From: Oscillospiraceae bacterium
GTDB taxonomy: Bacteria > Bacillota > Clostridia > Oscillospirales > Ruminococcaceae
Direction: 5' to 3'
Assembly: GCA_900770285.1 (NCBI GenBank)
Contig: CAAGJO010000032.1
Coordinates: 1-64,000 of the forward strand
Length of the DNA: 64,000 nucleotides
How positions within the stretch are numbered: the stretch's first letter is position 1; each line of letters opens with the position of its first letter. A program made the translations under genes and the position numbers. Under the pieces are notes generated by a model, which did no database searches, was not told the origin of the DNA, and saw only the letters and a program-made list of their open reading frames with translations. Positions 32,963 through 42,186 of this stretch are shown one piece after another.

Positions 32963-33898
32963 TTAATCATTATACAAAGCAGTTGAAAGATATCTTTCGC
33001 CTGTATCAGGGAGCAGTGCAACAATTGTCTTGCCTTTAGCCTCAGGTCTCTTTGCGATTTCCAAAGCTGCATACAAAGCCGCACCGGAAGAAATACCCAC
33101 AAGGAATCCCTCTGTCTTTGCAATTGCATTACCGGTTGCAAAAGCATTTTCATTAGAAACCGGCAAAACTTCGTCATAAATCTTGGTATCCAATACATCA
33201 GGTACAAATCCTGCACCAATACCTTGTATTTTATGAGGTCCGCCAACGCCTTTTGAAAGTACAGGAGATGTTTCAGGCTCAACGGCAATTACTTTAACAT
33301 CAGGATTTTTGGATTTAAGATACTTGCCAACGCCTGTTACAGTTCCGCCTGTGCCTACGCCTGCTATAAAGTAATCAACCTTTCCGTTTGTATCTTCCCA
33401 AATTTCAGGACCTGTTGTTTCAAAATGAACAGCAGGATTAGCAGGGTTTACAAACTGTCCCAGAATTACAGAGTCCTTAATTTCCTCATTAAGCTCATCT
33501 GCTTTTGCAATAGCACCTTTCATTCCCTTTGAGCCGTCAGTAAGAAAGATTTCAGCACCATAGGCTTTCAAAAGATTTCTTCTTTCAATACTCATTGTTT
33601 CAGGCATAGTCAAAATAACCTTATAGCCTTTTGAAATACCAATAGATGCAAGACCGATACCTGTGTTTCCTGATGTAGGTTCGATAATTGTAGCACCAGG
33701 CTTAAGAATACCTTTCTTTTCAGCATCTTCAATCATGCTCTTTGCAACTCTATCCTTAACGCTGCCCGCAGGATTAAAATATTCAAGCTTTGCAAGGATA
33801 TCAACGCCCTCAACACCAAGCTTTCTAATCAAATTATTGACTCTGAAAATCGGAGTCCTGCCAACCAATTCAGAGATATTATTATAAATATTTGCCAT
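32963..33898 (-). CDS. cysK: Cysteine synthase (O-acetylserine sulfhydrylase)
   Basis: PLP enzyme making cysteine from O-acetylserine and sulfide. 311 aa. PLP lysine in PAGSVKDRVA (Lys about 45), substrate loop PTSGNTGIGLA, phosphate-binding GVGTGGTVTG. CysK rather than cystathionine beta-synthase from length and lack of extra domains. Single gene with its own promoter; no terminator before the T-box promoter. Confidence 0.97.
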   Translation of the reverse strand: MANIYNNISELVGRTPIFRVNNLIRKLGVEGVDILAKLEYFNPAGSVKDRVAKSMIEDAEKKGILKPGATIIEPTSGNTGIGLASIGISKGYKVILTMPETMSIERRNLLKAYGAEIFLTDGSKGMKGAIAKADELNEEIKDSVILGQFVNPANPAVHFETTGPEIWEDTNGKVDYFIAGVGTGGTVTGVGKYLKSKNPDVKVIAVEPETSPVLSKGVGGPHKIQGIGAGFVPDVLDTKIYDEVLPVSNENAFATGNAIAKTEGFLVGISSGAALYAALEIAKRPEAKGKTIVALLPDTGERYLSTALYND

Positions 33899-33941
33899 AG
33901 AAATCTTCCTTTCTTGTCATTGTATTTTTTACTATAATTAC

Positions 33942-33970
33942 ATAATACTACTTAATTCCTACAATGTCAA
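33942..33970 (-). promoter_or_regulatory. Promoter of cysK
   Basis: Minus strand TTGACA (33965-33970), 17-bp spacer, TATTAT (33942-33947). Confidence 0.75.
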
Positions 33971-34041
33971 TATGAATATTAAGTTTTCTACTATATTAAC
34001 AACAAAGCAAGTATTTATATCTCATATTTTAGTCAATACAG

Positions 34042-35106
34042 CTAAATGCAAAACACATTCGTCTCCCATGCAGGATAATAACTATACTGCCGCATAAAAA
34101 TTTTATATTCGGGATTGATTTCATTTATTTGCAAAGGAATGTCTATCATATCATATGCTCTGTGATATACAGCAGCACAAAGCTTTGGACTATACCTTTC
34201 TAATGTATTTCGGCTGCCGTTTATTGCAGCCTTTTCAGCCCCTTCAACATCATATTTTATATACGTACACGGTCTTCCATTTAAAACAGAGTCCACGCTC
34301 CTGCAAAGAACAGTTTTGCCTGCATCTGAAAGCTTACCTTGCCTTCCTGCATTTCCGCTGAATATTCTCACTTGGTCTTTCTCCCAGACCGCTGAATTAA
34401 AAAGTTCAATATTATCCAAGCTTAAAAGATTTTTAACGCATTTTCTGAAATTCTTTTTATCAGGTTCAAAAGCATAGATTTTTTCATATTGATTATTTGT
34501 ATGACTGAGAAATTCTTTAACTGTATCACCTGTAAAAGCGCCTAAATCAACATAGATTTCTTTATCGTCAAACTTTAATATATTGCTATAAACCTCATCA
34601 GGCATAGTGAAAACCCGTTTCAGAGTTCTTATATTTCCCGTTATCTTATAGATAAATACACTCTCAAAAACCTTTCTTGACTGCTCATCAGCCAACAATT
34701 CATACACACGGTTTACTTTATGGAAATTTTCAAGAAATTTTTCCTTACTGAAAACTTCTTTGCCTATAACCGGAACATCAGGCATGATCACATCCTGCTC
34801 ATCAGCTATTGATTCAATCCTTTTCATAACTTCAGAAAGGCTTGTTCCAAAAGCAGGGACTACAACAAACTTATCATTTTTTTCTTTAACATCGCCGTAA
34901 CTGCAAACCTTAAAACCTGCGAACTCCTGTCCCCGAAGAAATTCATCACTTGCAAAAATTCCACTGCACTTTATATTACATGTATTAAAAACACGAAGAA
35001 TTTTCTCACAGCCATCGCCCATTCCATAAATATAGATTGGCAGCGACGTTTGTTTCAGTCTGTCCCAGCAGCTTTCAAGCACATTAAAATAATCATAGCT
35101 AAACAT
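34042..35106 (-). CDS. FkbM family methyltransferase
   Basis: 354 aa. The C-terminal half is a SAM-dependent methyltransferase of the FkbM type: motif I VDLGAFTGDTV, acidic loop FEPDKKNF, and the family box YIKYDVEGAEKAAINGS. The N-terminal 120 residues hold a Rossmann-like IYGMGDGCEKILRVF, often found in enzymes modifying surface polysaccharides. Start at 35106 with GGAAGG nine bases upstream, 11 codons inside the longer frame. Likely sugar or glycan O-methylation; substrate unknown. Confidence 0.87.
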   Translation of the reverse strand: MFSYDYFNVLESCWDRLKQTSLPIYIYGMGDGCEKILRVFNTCNIKCSGIFASDEFLRGQEFAGFKVCSYGDVKEKNDKFVVVPAFGTSLSEVMKRIESIADEQDVIMPDVPVIGKEVFSKEKFLENFHKVNRVYELLADEQSRKVFESVFIYKITGNIRTLKRVFTMPDEVYSNILKFDDKEIYVDLGAFTGDTVKEFLSHTNNQYEKIYAFEPDKKNFRKCVKNLLSLDNIELFNSAVWEKDQVRIFSGNAGRQGKLSDAGKTVLCRSVDSVLNGRPCTYIKYDVEGAEKAAINGSRNTLERYSPKLCAAVYHRAYDMIDIPLQINEINPEYKIFMRQYSYYPAWETNVFCI

Positions 35107-35214
35107 AGATACCAACCTTCCAACTAAACTTATCTTCAAAGATATTCTACCATTTTACAAAATTCATGTCAACAAAAGTACAGCCTTAAACCCACGAAAA
35201 TTATCTGCAAAAAT

Positions 35215-35269
35215 ATCCCCTTTTATCAGACTTATTGCGAACTTTTCGCACCGTCTAATAAAAGGGGAT
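35215..35269 (-). terminator. Large terminator of the mannanase gene
   Basis: ATCCCCTTTTATCAGAC (35215-35231) pairs with GTCTAATAAAAGGGGAT (35253-35269) with one mismatch. An inner TGCGAA/TTCGCA hairpin is nested, and ATTTTTG follows on the minus strand. Confidence 0.85.
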
Positions 35270-35303
35270 TATTAATATTGACGAGAGACTTGATTAATTC
35301 AGA

Positions 35304-38300
35304 CTATTTGTCTTCACCGTGCCAATGTTTAATAAGAACATTTGCAGCATTTTTATTATATGCAGCTTTTCCCGGATAACCGTGTCCAGAGTCACCGGTG
35401 TTCATGCCCGGATAGAAGTTAATAACATCGTAAGGTGCACCTGAAACCCAAAGTGACAAAGACTTAGCAACAGTTCTCTCATCGTTCATATAAAGCATAA
35501 GTCCTTTGAGAGCAATTTCAGCATGTTTCTGCTGAGTTTCATATGTTGCAAGCTCGCTGTCTGTCCAGTCAGTTCTATTCCATACGTTTGGAGCATTAAG
35601 ACCCTTAATGCCCATACCATATTCACCAAGGTGGAAAGGAGGTATTTCATCAGGTTGAAGTCCGAGTTTACCAATAAGAACCTTCTGGAGAAAGTTTTGT
35701 TCATGTGTCAGCAAAGCATCACGAACATCTTCAGGAGTTGTTGAAATATCTGTACCTGTCAATTCAGAAGGCTGGAAGATATCCATTGGCATATACTGAG
35801 AAATTGAGAATGTATCAAGGCTCTTGATAAACTCGCCAAGAAGTTTTCTGTTTGTCTCCGACATATCGTCAACAAAGAGAAGATCTGATCTGTCCTTATA
35901 AGTAATGCCTGTACCATTGATTCTGCTGAAATAATCAGCATGGCCTTCAAGCTCGATCAGGTATTCAATATGGTGACAGAAGTTATAGCTCAAAATTACA
36001 TTATTTTTCAGAAGTTCATTCTGGTCAATCTTATTTCTGCAATACTTGACAAGTGATGTCCACTCATCAGGATACTTCTTTATTGATGTCATAAGCTCAG
36101 CTCCGATATCAAATCTGATAGGTTCTTTAAGCTTAGCAGCAGTTTTACTTGTGAGTGTTTTTTCAAGAACTTCAAAGCCCTGATCTATCATTGCAAGATA
36201 ATCATCGCCCATTGGATGAATTTCAGTAAATTCACCTCTCCACCACTGTGAACCGGGACGGCTTGTATCTACTGATGAATAATTGCCTCCGTTAGGAGCA
36301 AATCTCTGCGGGTCAATATGAAGTCTATAGTTAATTCTTGTACCCTGATCAATAGCCTTTGTAAGAATGTTTGTCTGTTCATCAACGGAAAGAGTATCTT
36401 TTCCGTTAACCTTTATTCCTTCTTCATATGTGTCAATGAAATATGTCGGAATAAATGTCATTCTGTTGATATTGTATGTGCTTCCTTCTTTAAAGTAATT
36501 CAGCTTATAATCAAGATTAGGATCCTGAAGGTAATTATACTGATTCCAACCACAGAAAGCAATACCTACATCTGAACCACTGTCATTGTTATAAAGAGAT
36601 TTATCGTAAAGATTTCCGTATCTGCTGAAATTCTTGGTAAGGCTGTTCTGTGAATAAAGCTTTGTACCATTAATATCAACATTTGAAACCTGACCCTCAT
36701 AATCTGCATAGTTAGCTTTAGTTGAGGCAGTTACATATGTATCAAGATTTGAAAAATCTGCTGTTGATGAACTAGAATCAACAGTTGATGAACTGTTAGT
36801 TGATCCTTTCTGAAGTATAGCACCGTATCTTGTTGTTGAATATCCGGGAAGTGTATATACATCAACAAGTCTGTCTGTTGATTTTACTGTGATCGAATTT
36901 CCGAACAGGAAATATGTTCCCTTATCGGCAACAACCTTTTTACTTCCTGTCATATACTGACTATAACATTTAGTCAGTTTTTGTGTGGAAACCAATTCAC
37001 CGTTTACATATCTTTCAAGCTGAATATAACCTGCTGTGCATTGGTTAAGAATACTTGAAGATACATTAATAAATGTTCTGTATGTATAAGATCCTGATTT
37101 CTTCTGACCTTTTATCATCTTATTGCCTAATTCCATTTCACCTTCGGCATATGATGATGAAGAATCTGCCTTTGAAGAGCTTTCAGCCTTGCTTGAAGAA
37201 TCAGCCTTTGATGAGCTTGAATCTGTCTTTGATGAACTGCTGTCAGCTTTGCTTGATGAAGAGTCAGCTTGTGATGAGCTGTCATCGGAAGACTTAACAC
37301 CGTAAATCTTTATGGTATATGTGCTTGCATCACTATCCAATACAAATTCAGTAGTCTTGTTTTGAAGCTCTGAAACCTTAGGCAAAGCAATCCAAGATAA
37401 TTGTGAGCCGTCTAAGTTTGCCTTAACTGAAGTTGCACCAACATAATAACTTGTTCCGTTAATAATTAAATTATTGATATTTTTTGATGAGCCTGTTATT
37501 TCAAATCTTGCAGAAGTATAACCTGTAAAATTAAAGCTTCCCAATGTAAATTTAGACCAGCTGGTAGTTGTTACTTCATTTGTATACACAAGCTGTTCTG
37601 TACCAGATACCGCAGAATCAGACGGAGAATCAGCATTACTTGAAGATTCTGCCTTTGATGAGCTGTCTGCTTTGCTTGAAGATTCAGTCTTACTGGAAGA
37701 ATCAGCCTTTGAGGAAGAACTGTCTGTCTTACTGGAAGAATCAGCTTCTTCTTCATTTCCGCTTGAGCTGATAACATCAATAGCTGTAACAGTAAGATTC
37801 TTTCCCTTTATTGTTGCAGATTTTGCTACTTTAAGAGCTGCATACTCATCTGCTGTAAGAACGAATTCATGTGAGGTTCCGTTTACATCAACATAGCCTA
37901 CTATCTGCTTATACTGACCGCTTTGGTCAAAATATGCAAGCTGAAGCTGTCCTGTACCCTGTTCATATGTAACCTTAAGATTTCCGCTTTCCCAGTTGTT
38001 AAGCTTGTCAATGTCCAAATCTATCTCATTTGTCCAATCACCGAGATCCTGACTGCCTTCCCAGATTCTTGTAGAAGAATCCGAAGTTGTAATCTTAAGT
38101 TCCTTATCATTGCCTTCATAGAAATCAAAAACAAATGTATGTGTACCGTCTGCAAGCTTTGCAAGATAATCCTTACTGAATGTTACAATATTTTCCGATA
38201 CAGTATATTCTGTACCCTCAGTAAGTGTCTTTGTGCCTTTTTTAATTCCTCTGAATTCATTGTCATTCAAAGTCATTGTAATTTTAAGATCGCTTAAAGT

Positions 38301-39983
38301 TGCAGGGTTCTTATCAACTGAAACTGTTTCCGGTGTAAGTACAGCGTCAACAATTGTTTCATCTGTAACAGTAATTGTTTCAAAAGGACTGTTTCCTTCA
38401 GTAAATAGGAATTTAACAGTATGCTTGCCAAGCTCAAGCTTTTTAAGCGACTTATTGAGCAATGTTACGGTGTTTCCGTTTACAGTATAATCTGTTCCCT
38501 TTGTAAGCTCAGTACCGTCCATAGTTACGCCTTCAAGACTTCCAAGCATAACATTAAGGTCAGCTGTAATATTGCTGCTTGTTGTTCTTTCAAAGCTGGT
38601 CGAGCTGAGTTCAACAGTATTATTGATGTTCTTTTCACTCATTTTATTTGCGGCATCAACAATAATCTGTCTTGTAGATTCTGTTTCCGTTCCCTCCGGT
38701 CCGTAAACAGTATAGTTATCATAATCCGGATAAAGATTTCCATCATCCATATATGATGCTATCATCCAATAGTTAAAGCCCTGATATTCATACTCATCGC
38801 CAGTCATTATATCCAGCCATGTAGTATAAAGACCATCTCTTGTAGTTCTGTCTTTTACACCAAACTCTTCAAGAATTACAGGCTTGTCAGCTGCTTTTGC
38901 AGTAGTTGCATGTCTTCTTATCCATTCTGATGCATCTTCGTCTTTGAATCCCCACTGATCAAGATACATATGAGGCGTACCAAAGTCAATGTCATCAATG
39001 GTCATGAGCTTTTCAAAATCAACCCCATAATATCCTGAATATGCTGAAGTCGGGAGATTCTGATTATTGGCTGCCTGATATCCCATATTGTAAAAGCCTT
39101 CATCACCCACAGATACCATGTGATTTGAGTCAATGCTCTTTACATAGGCAGACATTTCCTTTGCCCAATTATAAAGAATATTATCATTGCAGAATGTTGT
39201 ACCATCGCCGTCTGCTGTACATCTTGGTTCATTTGCAAGTTCCCATGAGAAAATTGCCTTTGAATCTTTAAGTTTTTCTCCTGTATAAACATTAGTATGA
39301 TTTAAAAGAGTGTTTATATAATCCTTATACCACTGCTTGATAGTTTCATTGGTATAAAATTCACAAACATCTTTTTCATCAATTTTATTGTTGTCAGGTG
39401 TTTCACCATTCTTAAGCTGGAGATATTTAACATATTGTCCCATACCTCCGAAAGCTTCCCAGTAATTGGTAAAAGTAACGATGAGCTTCAAATCTCTCTT
39501 TTCAGCTTCACTGATAACATAGTCAAGCTTCTGGATTCCATTTTCCCCTTCATTAACTACAGGAGCTTTTTTGTCATCGTCCCAATACTGGAAATACACG
39601 CCGTCCTTTGACGCAACTCCTCCATTGTAATCATTATTGCCTTCAAATACCGGAGCACCATTGTCAGTACTGATTTTATCTGTCTTTTTACCAACGTCAA
39701 GGTGACCCCATGTTCTGATAACATTAAGACCATTAGCCTTTGCATTGTCAAGAACATTTGTAACTTCCTTATTTGATTTGTAAATCAAATAATAACAGTT
39801 AGTTCCTCCGTAATAGTAGGTATTGTTATCCAGCATAAACTGGTTGCCCTTAGTATAAACATACCCACTATGCGGCGAAGGTGAAGCTTCAACACTATTG
39901 TTGTGAATTGCTGTTGGTGCCAAACCTACAAGCATAGCAACAGAAAGTGCTGCCGATACAATTTTTTTAGTAACCGACTTCAT
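35304..39983 (-). CDS. Secreted multidomain beta-mannanase with two catalytic domains
   Basis: 1559 aa from the ATG at 39983 (GGAGG eight bases upstream). Signal peptide 1-35. GH5 domain (about 40-445) of the fungal-type mannanase subfamily, with acid/base Glu252 in WELANEP and nucleophile Glu373 in LEEFG. Two X2-like Ig modules (about 455-545 and 550-638). A carbohydrate-binding-like beta module (640-740) and another (795-897), separated by Ser/Asp/Lys linkers. A module at 947-1059 shared with the protein at 1-1415. A C-terminal TIM-barrel-like domain (1085-1559) with Glu1296 (IGAEL) and Glu1454 (HLGEYG) placed as in clan GH-A, most like GH113 mannanases. No dockerin or sortase motif. Predicted role: extracellular hydrolysis of beta-mannan or galactomannan by two active sites. 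Confidence 0.88.
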   Translation of the reverse strand: MKSVTKKIVSAALSVAMLVGLAPTAIHNNSVEASPSPHSGYVYTKGNQFMLDNNTYYYGGTNCYYLIYKSNKEVTNVLDNAKANGLNVIRTWGHLDVGKKTDKISTDNGAPVFEGNNDYNGGVASKDGVYFQYWDDDKKAPVVNEGENGIQKLDYVISEAEKRDLKLIVTFTNYWEAFGGMGQYVKYLQLKNGETPDNNKIDEKDVCEFYTNETIKQWYKDYINTLLNHTNVYTGEKLKDSKAIFSWELANEPRCTADGDGTTFCNDNILYNWAKEMSAYVKSIDSNHMVSVGDEGFYNMGYQAANNQNLPTSAYSGYYGVDFEKLMTIDDIDFGTPHMYLDQWGFKDEDASEWIRRHATTAKAADKPVILEEFGVKDRTTRDGLYTTWLDIMTGDEYEYQGFNYWMIASYMDDGNLYPDYDNYTVYGPEGTETESTRQIIVDAANKMSEKNINNTVELSSTSFERTTSSNITADLNVMLGSLEGVTMDGTELTKGTDYTVNGNTVTLLNKSLKKLELGKHTVKFLFTEGNSPFETITVTDETIVDAVLTPETVSVDKNPATLSDLKITMTLNDNEFRGIKKGTKTLTEGTEYTVSENIVTFSKDYLAKLADGTHTFVFDFYEGNDKELKITTSDSSTRIWEGSQDLGDWTNEIDLDIDKLNNWESGNLKVTYEQGTGQLQLAYFDQSGQYKQIVGYVDVNGTSHEFVLTADEYAALKVAKSATIKGKNLTVTAIDVISSSGNEEEADSSSKTDSSSSKADSSSKTESSSKADSSSKAESSSNADSPSDSAVSGTEQLVYTNEVTTTSWSKFTLGSFNFTGYTSARFEITGSSKNINNLIINGTSYYVGATSVKANLDGSQLSWIALPKVSELQNKTTEFVLDSDASTYTIKIYGVKSSDDSSSQADSSSSKADSSSSKTDSSSSKADSSSKAESSSKADSSSSYAEGEMELGNKMIKGQKKSGSYTYRTFINVSSSILNQCTAGYIQLERYVNGELVSTQKLTKCYSQYMTGSKKVVADKGTYFLFGNSITVKSTDRLVDVYTLPGYSTTRYGAILQKGSTNSSSTVDSSSSTADFSNLDTYVTASTKANYADYEGQVSNVDINGTKLYSQNSLTKNFSRYGNLYDKSLYNNDSGSDVGIAFCGWNQYNYLQDPNLDYKLNYFKEGSTYNINRMTFIPTYFIDTYEEGIKVNGKDTLSVDEQTNILTKAIDQGTRINYRLHIDPQRFAPNGGNYSSVDTSRPGSQWWRGEFTEIHPMGDDYLAMIDQGFEVLEKTLTSKTAAKLKEPIRFDIGAELMTSIKKYPDEWTSLVKYCRNKIDQNELLKNNVILSYNFCHHIEYLIELEGHADYFSRINGTGITYKDRSDLLFVDDMSETNRKLLGEFIKSLDTFSISQYMPMDIFQPSELTGTDISTTPEDVRDALLTHEQNFLQKVLIGKLGLQPDEIPPFHLGEYGMGIKGLNAPNVWNRTDWTDSELATYETQQKHAEIALKGLMLYMNDERTVAKSLSLWVSGAPYDVINFYPGMNTGDSGHGYPGKAAYNKNAANVLIKHWHGEDK

Positions 39984-40071
39984 TTTTTCTTCCTCCAATT
40001 CCTTGTCACATTTGAAATGATTATTAAAAATTGACCAAAATCATCTCAATCCGAACAACTAATTATCACTA

Positions 40072-40100
40072 TTATAACACCGTCCGATTTTTTTGTCAAT
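40072..40100 (-). promoter_or_regulatory. Promoter of the mannanase gene
   Basis: Minus strand TTGACA (40095-40100), 17-bp spacer, TATAAT (40072-40077): full consensus, about 90 bases before the ATG. No clear operator. Confidence 0.85.
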
Positions 40101-40264
40101 TACAAACAAAGATTTATATAACACTAAAATTAATTTTCTCCATTTATTACATTTTTGAATATTCTTAATTGTTGATTATGCCCAAACAAAATGTAATTAA
40201 TATCCATAAATTACAATTATATATCCAAAGATAATACATCATTATAGTGTTTAAATAAAATAAA

Positions 40265-40288
40265 AAGGACACCAAAAATGATGTCCTT
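40265..40288 (-). terminator. Terminator of the MarR-ABC operon
   Basis: Minus strand AAGGACATCA and TGGTGTCCTT form a ten-pair stem (one G-T), followed by TTTTATTTTATTT. Confidence 0.8.
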
Positions 40289-40296
40289 GATAAAAA

Positions 40297-42186
40297 TTAA
40301 TCCAATTCAAAAGCCCCGGTATAAAGCTGATAATACTTTCCCTTTTCAGCTATGAGCTGATTATGATTTCCCCGCTCTATTATACGTCCGTTTTCAAGCA
40401 CCATAATCATATCCGAGTTATGAATAGTTGATAGTCTGTGTGCAATAACAAAAACTGTCCTGCCGTACATCAATGCGTCCATTCCGCTTTGAACTATAGC
40501 CTCAGTTCTGGTATCAATACTTGAGGTTGCCTCATCAAGTATCATTACAGGCGGATCTGCAACAGCAGCTCTTGCAATTGATATAAGCTGCCGCTGACCT
40601 TGTGAAAGTCCGGAACCATCTCCCGAAAGCAAAGTATTATATCCGTTTGGAAGTCTTGAAATAAAACTGTCGGCATTTACAAGCTTTGCAGCAGCAATAC
40701 ATTCTTCATCAGTAGCATTGAGATTACCATATCTGATATTTTCCATAACCGTTCCGGTGAATAAATTTACGTCCTGCAGAACTATTCCAAGAGATTGTCT
40801 TAAATCCTTCTTGCAAATCTTATTAATATTAATTCCGTCATATCGGATTTTTCCGTCTGCAATATCATAAAACCTGTTTATAAGATTTGTAATTGTGGTT
40901 TTTCCTGCTCCGGTAGCACCTACAAATGCAATTTTCTGTCCCGGCTCAGCAGTCAGAGTTACATTATGAAGTACTATTTTATCAGGATTGTAGCCAAAAT
41001 CAACATCATTGAATTCAATATAGCCTTCCAGCTTGGAGTATGTAACCGTTCCGTCAGAGTGAGGGTGTTTCCATGCCCAAAGTCCTGTTCTTTCATTAGT
41101 TTCAGTTAATTCATCACCGTCATATCTTGCATTTACAAGTGTTACATATCCGTTATCTGTTTCAGGTTCTTCGTCCAACAGAGCGAAAATTCTTTTAGCA
41201 CCGGCAAGCGCCATTACAAATGCATTAATCTGCTGGGAAATCTGTGTTATAGGCTGTGTAAAGCTTCGGCTCAGCTGTAAGAATGATGCAATAATTCCAA
41301 GAGTAAGTCCGCCGAAATCTGCAATTGCAAGAGCTCCGCCGAACATTGCAATAAGAACATACTGAACATGACCTAAGTTTCCCATAATCGGCATAAGAAT
41401 ATTAGCCAGTTTATTTGCTTCTGCAGCATTTTTTCCAAGCTCATCATTCAGTTTATCAAATTCTTCTTCACATTTTCTTTCATGGCAGAAAACCTTAACA
41501 ACTTTTTGTCCGTTAATCATTTCTTCAATATAGCCATTTACTTCACCGAGGGATTTCTGCTGTTTTGTAAAGTATTCACTGCTTTTTCCTGCAATGCTCT
41601 TCGTAACAAGCATCATAAGAACAACAGAAAGCAAAACAAACAACGTCATATAAATATTTGTAAAAATCATAGCAATAAAAACTGTTATAATTGTGATAGA
41701 CATTTGCATGATCTGCGGAATACTTTGAGTAAGAACCTGTCTGATAGTATCAGTATCGTTTGTATAGCAGCTCATAATGTCGCCGTGAGTATGAGTATCA
41801 AAGTACTTAATTGGCAGCTTTTGCATATGATCAAACATATCATCACGAATATCTTTAAGTATCTTATGAGATAGTCCTGCTATAATTCTTGTATAAACGG
41901 TTACTGCAATTACTCCTATAAGATAAACGACTCCCATAATTATAATTGTTTTCAACAAAGAAGTAAATACAGGGTGTTCCTGTCCCATAAGCGGTGTAAT
42001 ATAATCATCTATCAGAACCTGTGTGAAAAGCGATGACGCAACAGAAACAATAGAATAGATAACAATGCATGCAAATACAAGTATCATTGTTCCTTTGTAT
42101 TTAAATATATAGCTTAAAAGACGTTTTAAGGTTTTTCCGTCAGGTTTCATAAGCTTTCTTGGCATTGGCTGTTTTGGTCCTCTCAT
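40297..42186 (-). CDS. ABC exporter half-transporter (ATPase-permease), second subunit
   Basis: 629 aa: six-helix type-1 exporter domain (about 30-340), then the ATPase with Walker A GATGAGKT, Q-loop LQDVNLF, signature LSQGQRQL, Walker B VMILDEATSSIDTRTE and H-switch IAHRLS. A 25-residue insert before the ATPase (RTGLWAWKHPHSDG) is typical of one partner in heterodimeric multidrug exporters. Its ATG overlaps the partner's stop by four bases. Confidence 0.95.
   Translation of the reverse strand: MRGPKQPMPRKLMKPDGKTLKRLLSYIFKYKGTMILVFACIVIYSIVSVASSLFTQVLIDDYITPLMGQEHPVFTSLLKTIIIMGVVYLIGVIAVTVYTRIIAGLSHKILKDIRDDMFDHMQKLPIKYFDTHTHGDIMSCYTNDTDTIRQVLTQSIPQIMQMSITIITVFIAMIFTNIYMTLFVLLSVVLMMLVTKSIAGKSSEYFTKQQKSLGEVNGYIEEMINGQKVVKVFCHERKCEEEFDKLNDELGKNAAEANKLANILMPIMGNLGHVQYVLIAMFGGALAIADFGGLTLGIIASFLQLSRSFTQPITQISQQINAFVMALAGAKRIFALLDEEPETDNGYVTLVNARYDGDELTETNERTGLWAWKHPHSDGTVTYSKLEGYIEFNDVDFGYNPDKIVLHNVTLTAEPGQKIAFVGATGAGKTTITNLINRFYDIADGKIRYDGININKICKKDLRQSLGIVLQDVNLFTGTVMENIRYGNLNATDEECIAAAKLVNADSFISRLPNGYNTLLSGDGSGLSQGQRQLISIARAAVADPPVMILDEATSSIDTRTEAIVQSGMDALMYGRTVFVIAHRLSTIHNSDMIMVLENGRIIERGNHNQLIAEKGKYYQLYTGAFELD

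Noticed and set aside
32923..33288. 121-codon minus frame overlapping cysK
   Set aside because: Shadow of cysK in another frame; cysK has full catalytic motifs.
37123..37305. Short repeated units that look like a possible CRISPR or VNTR
   Set aside because: They encode the imperfect DSSSKADSSS-type linker of the mannanase; there are no fixed spacers and the reading frame is kept.
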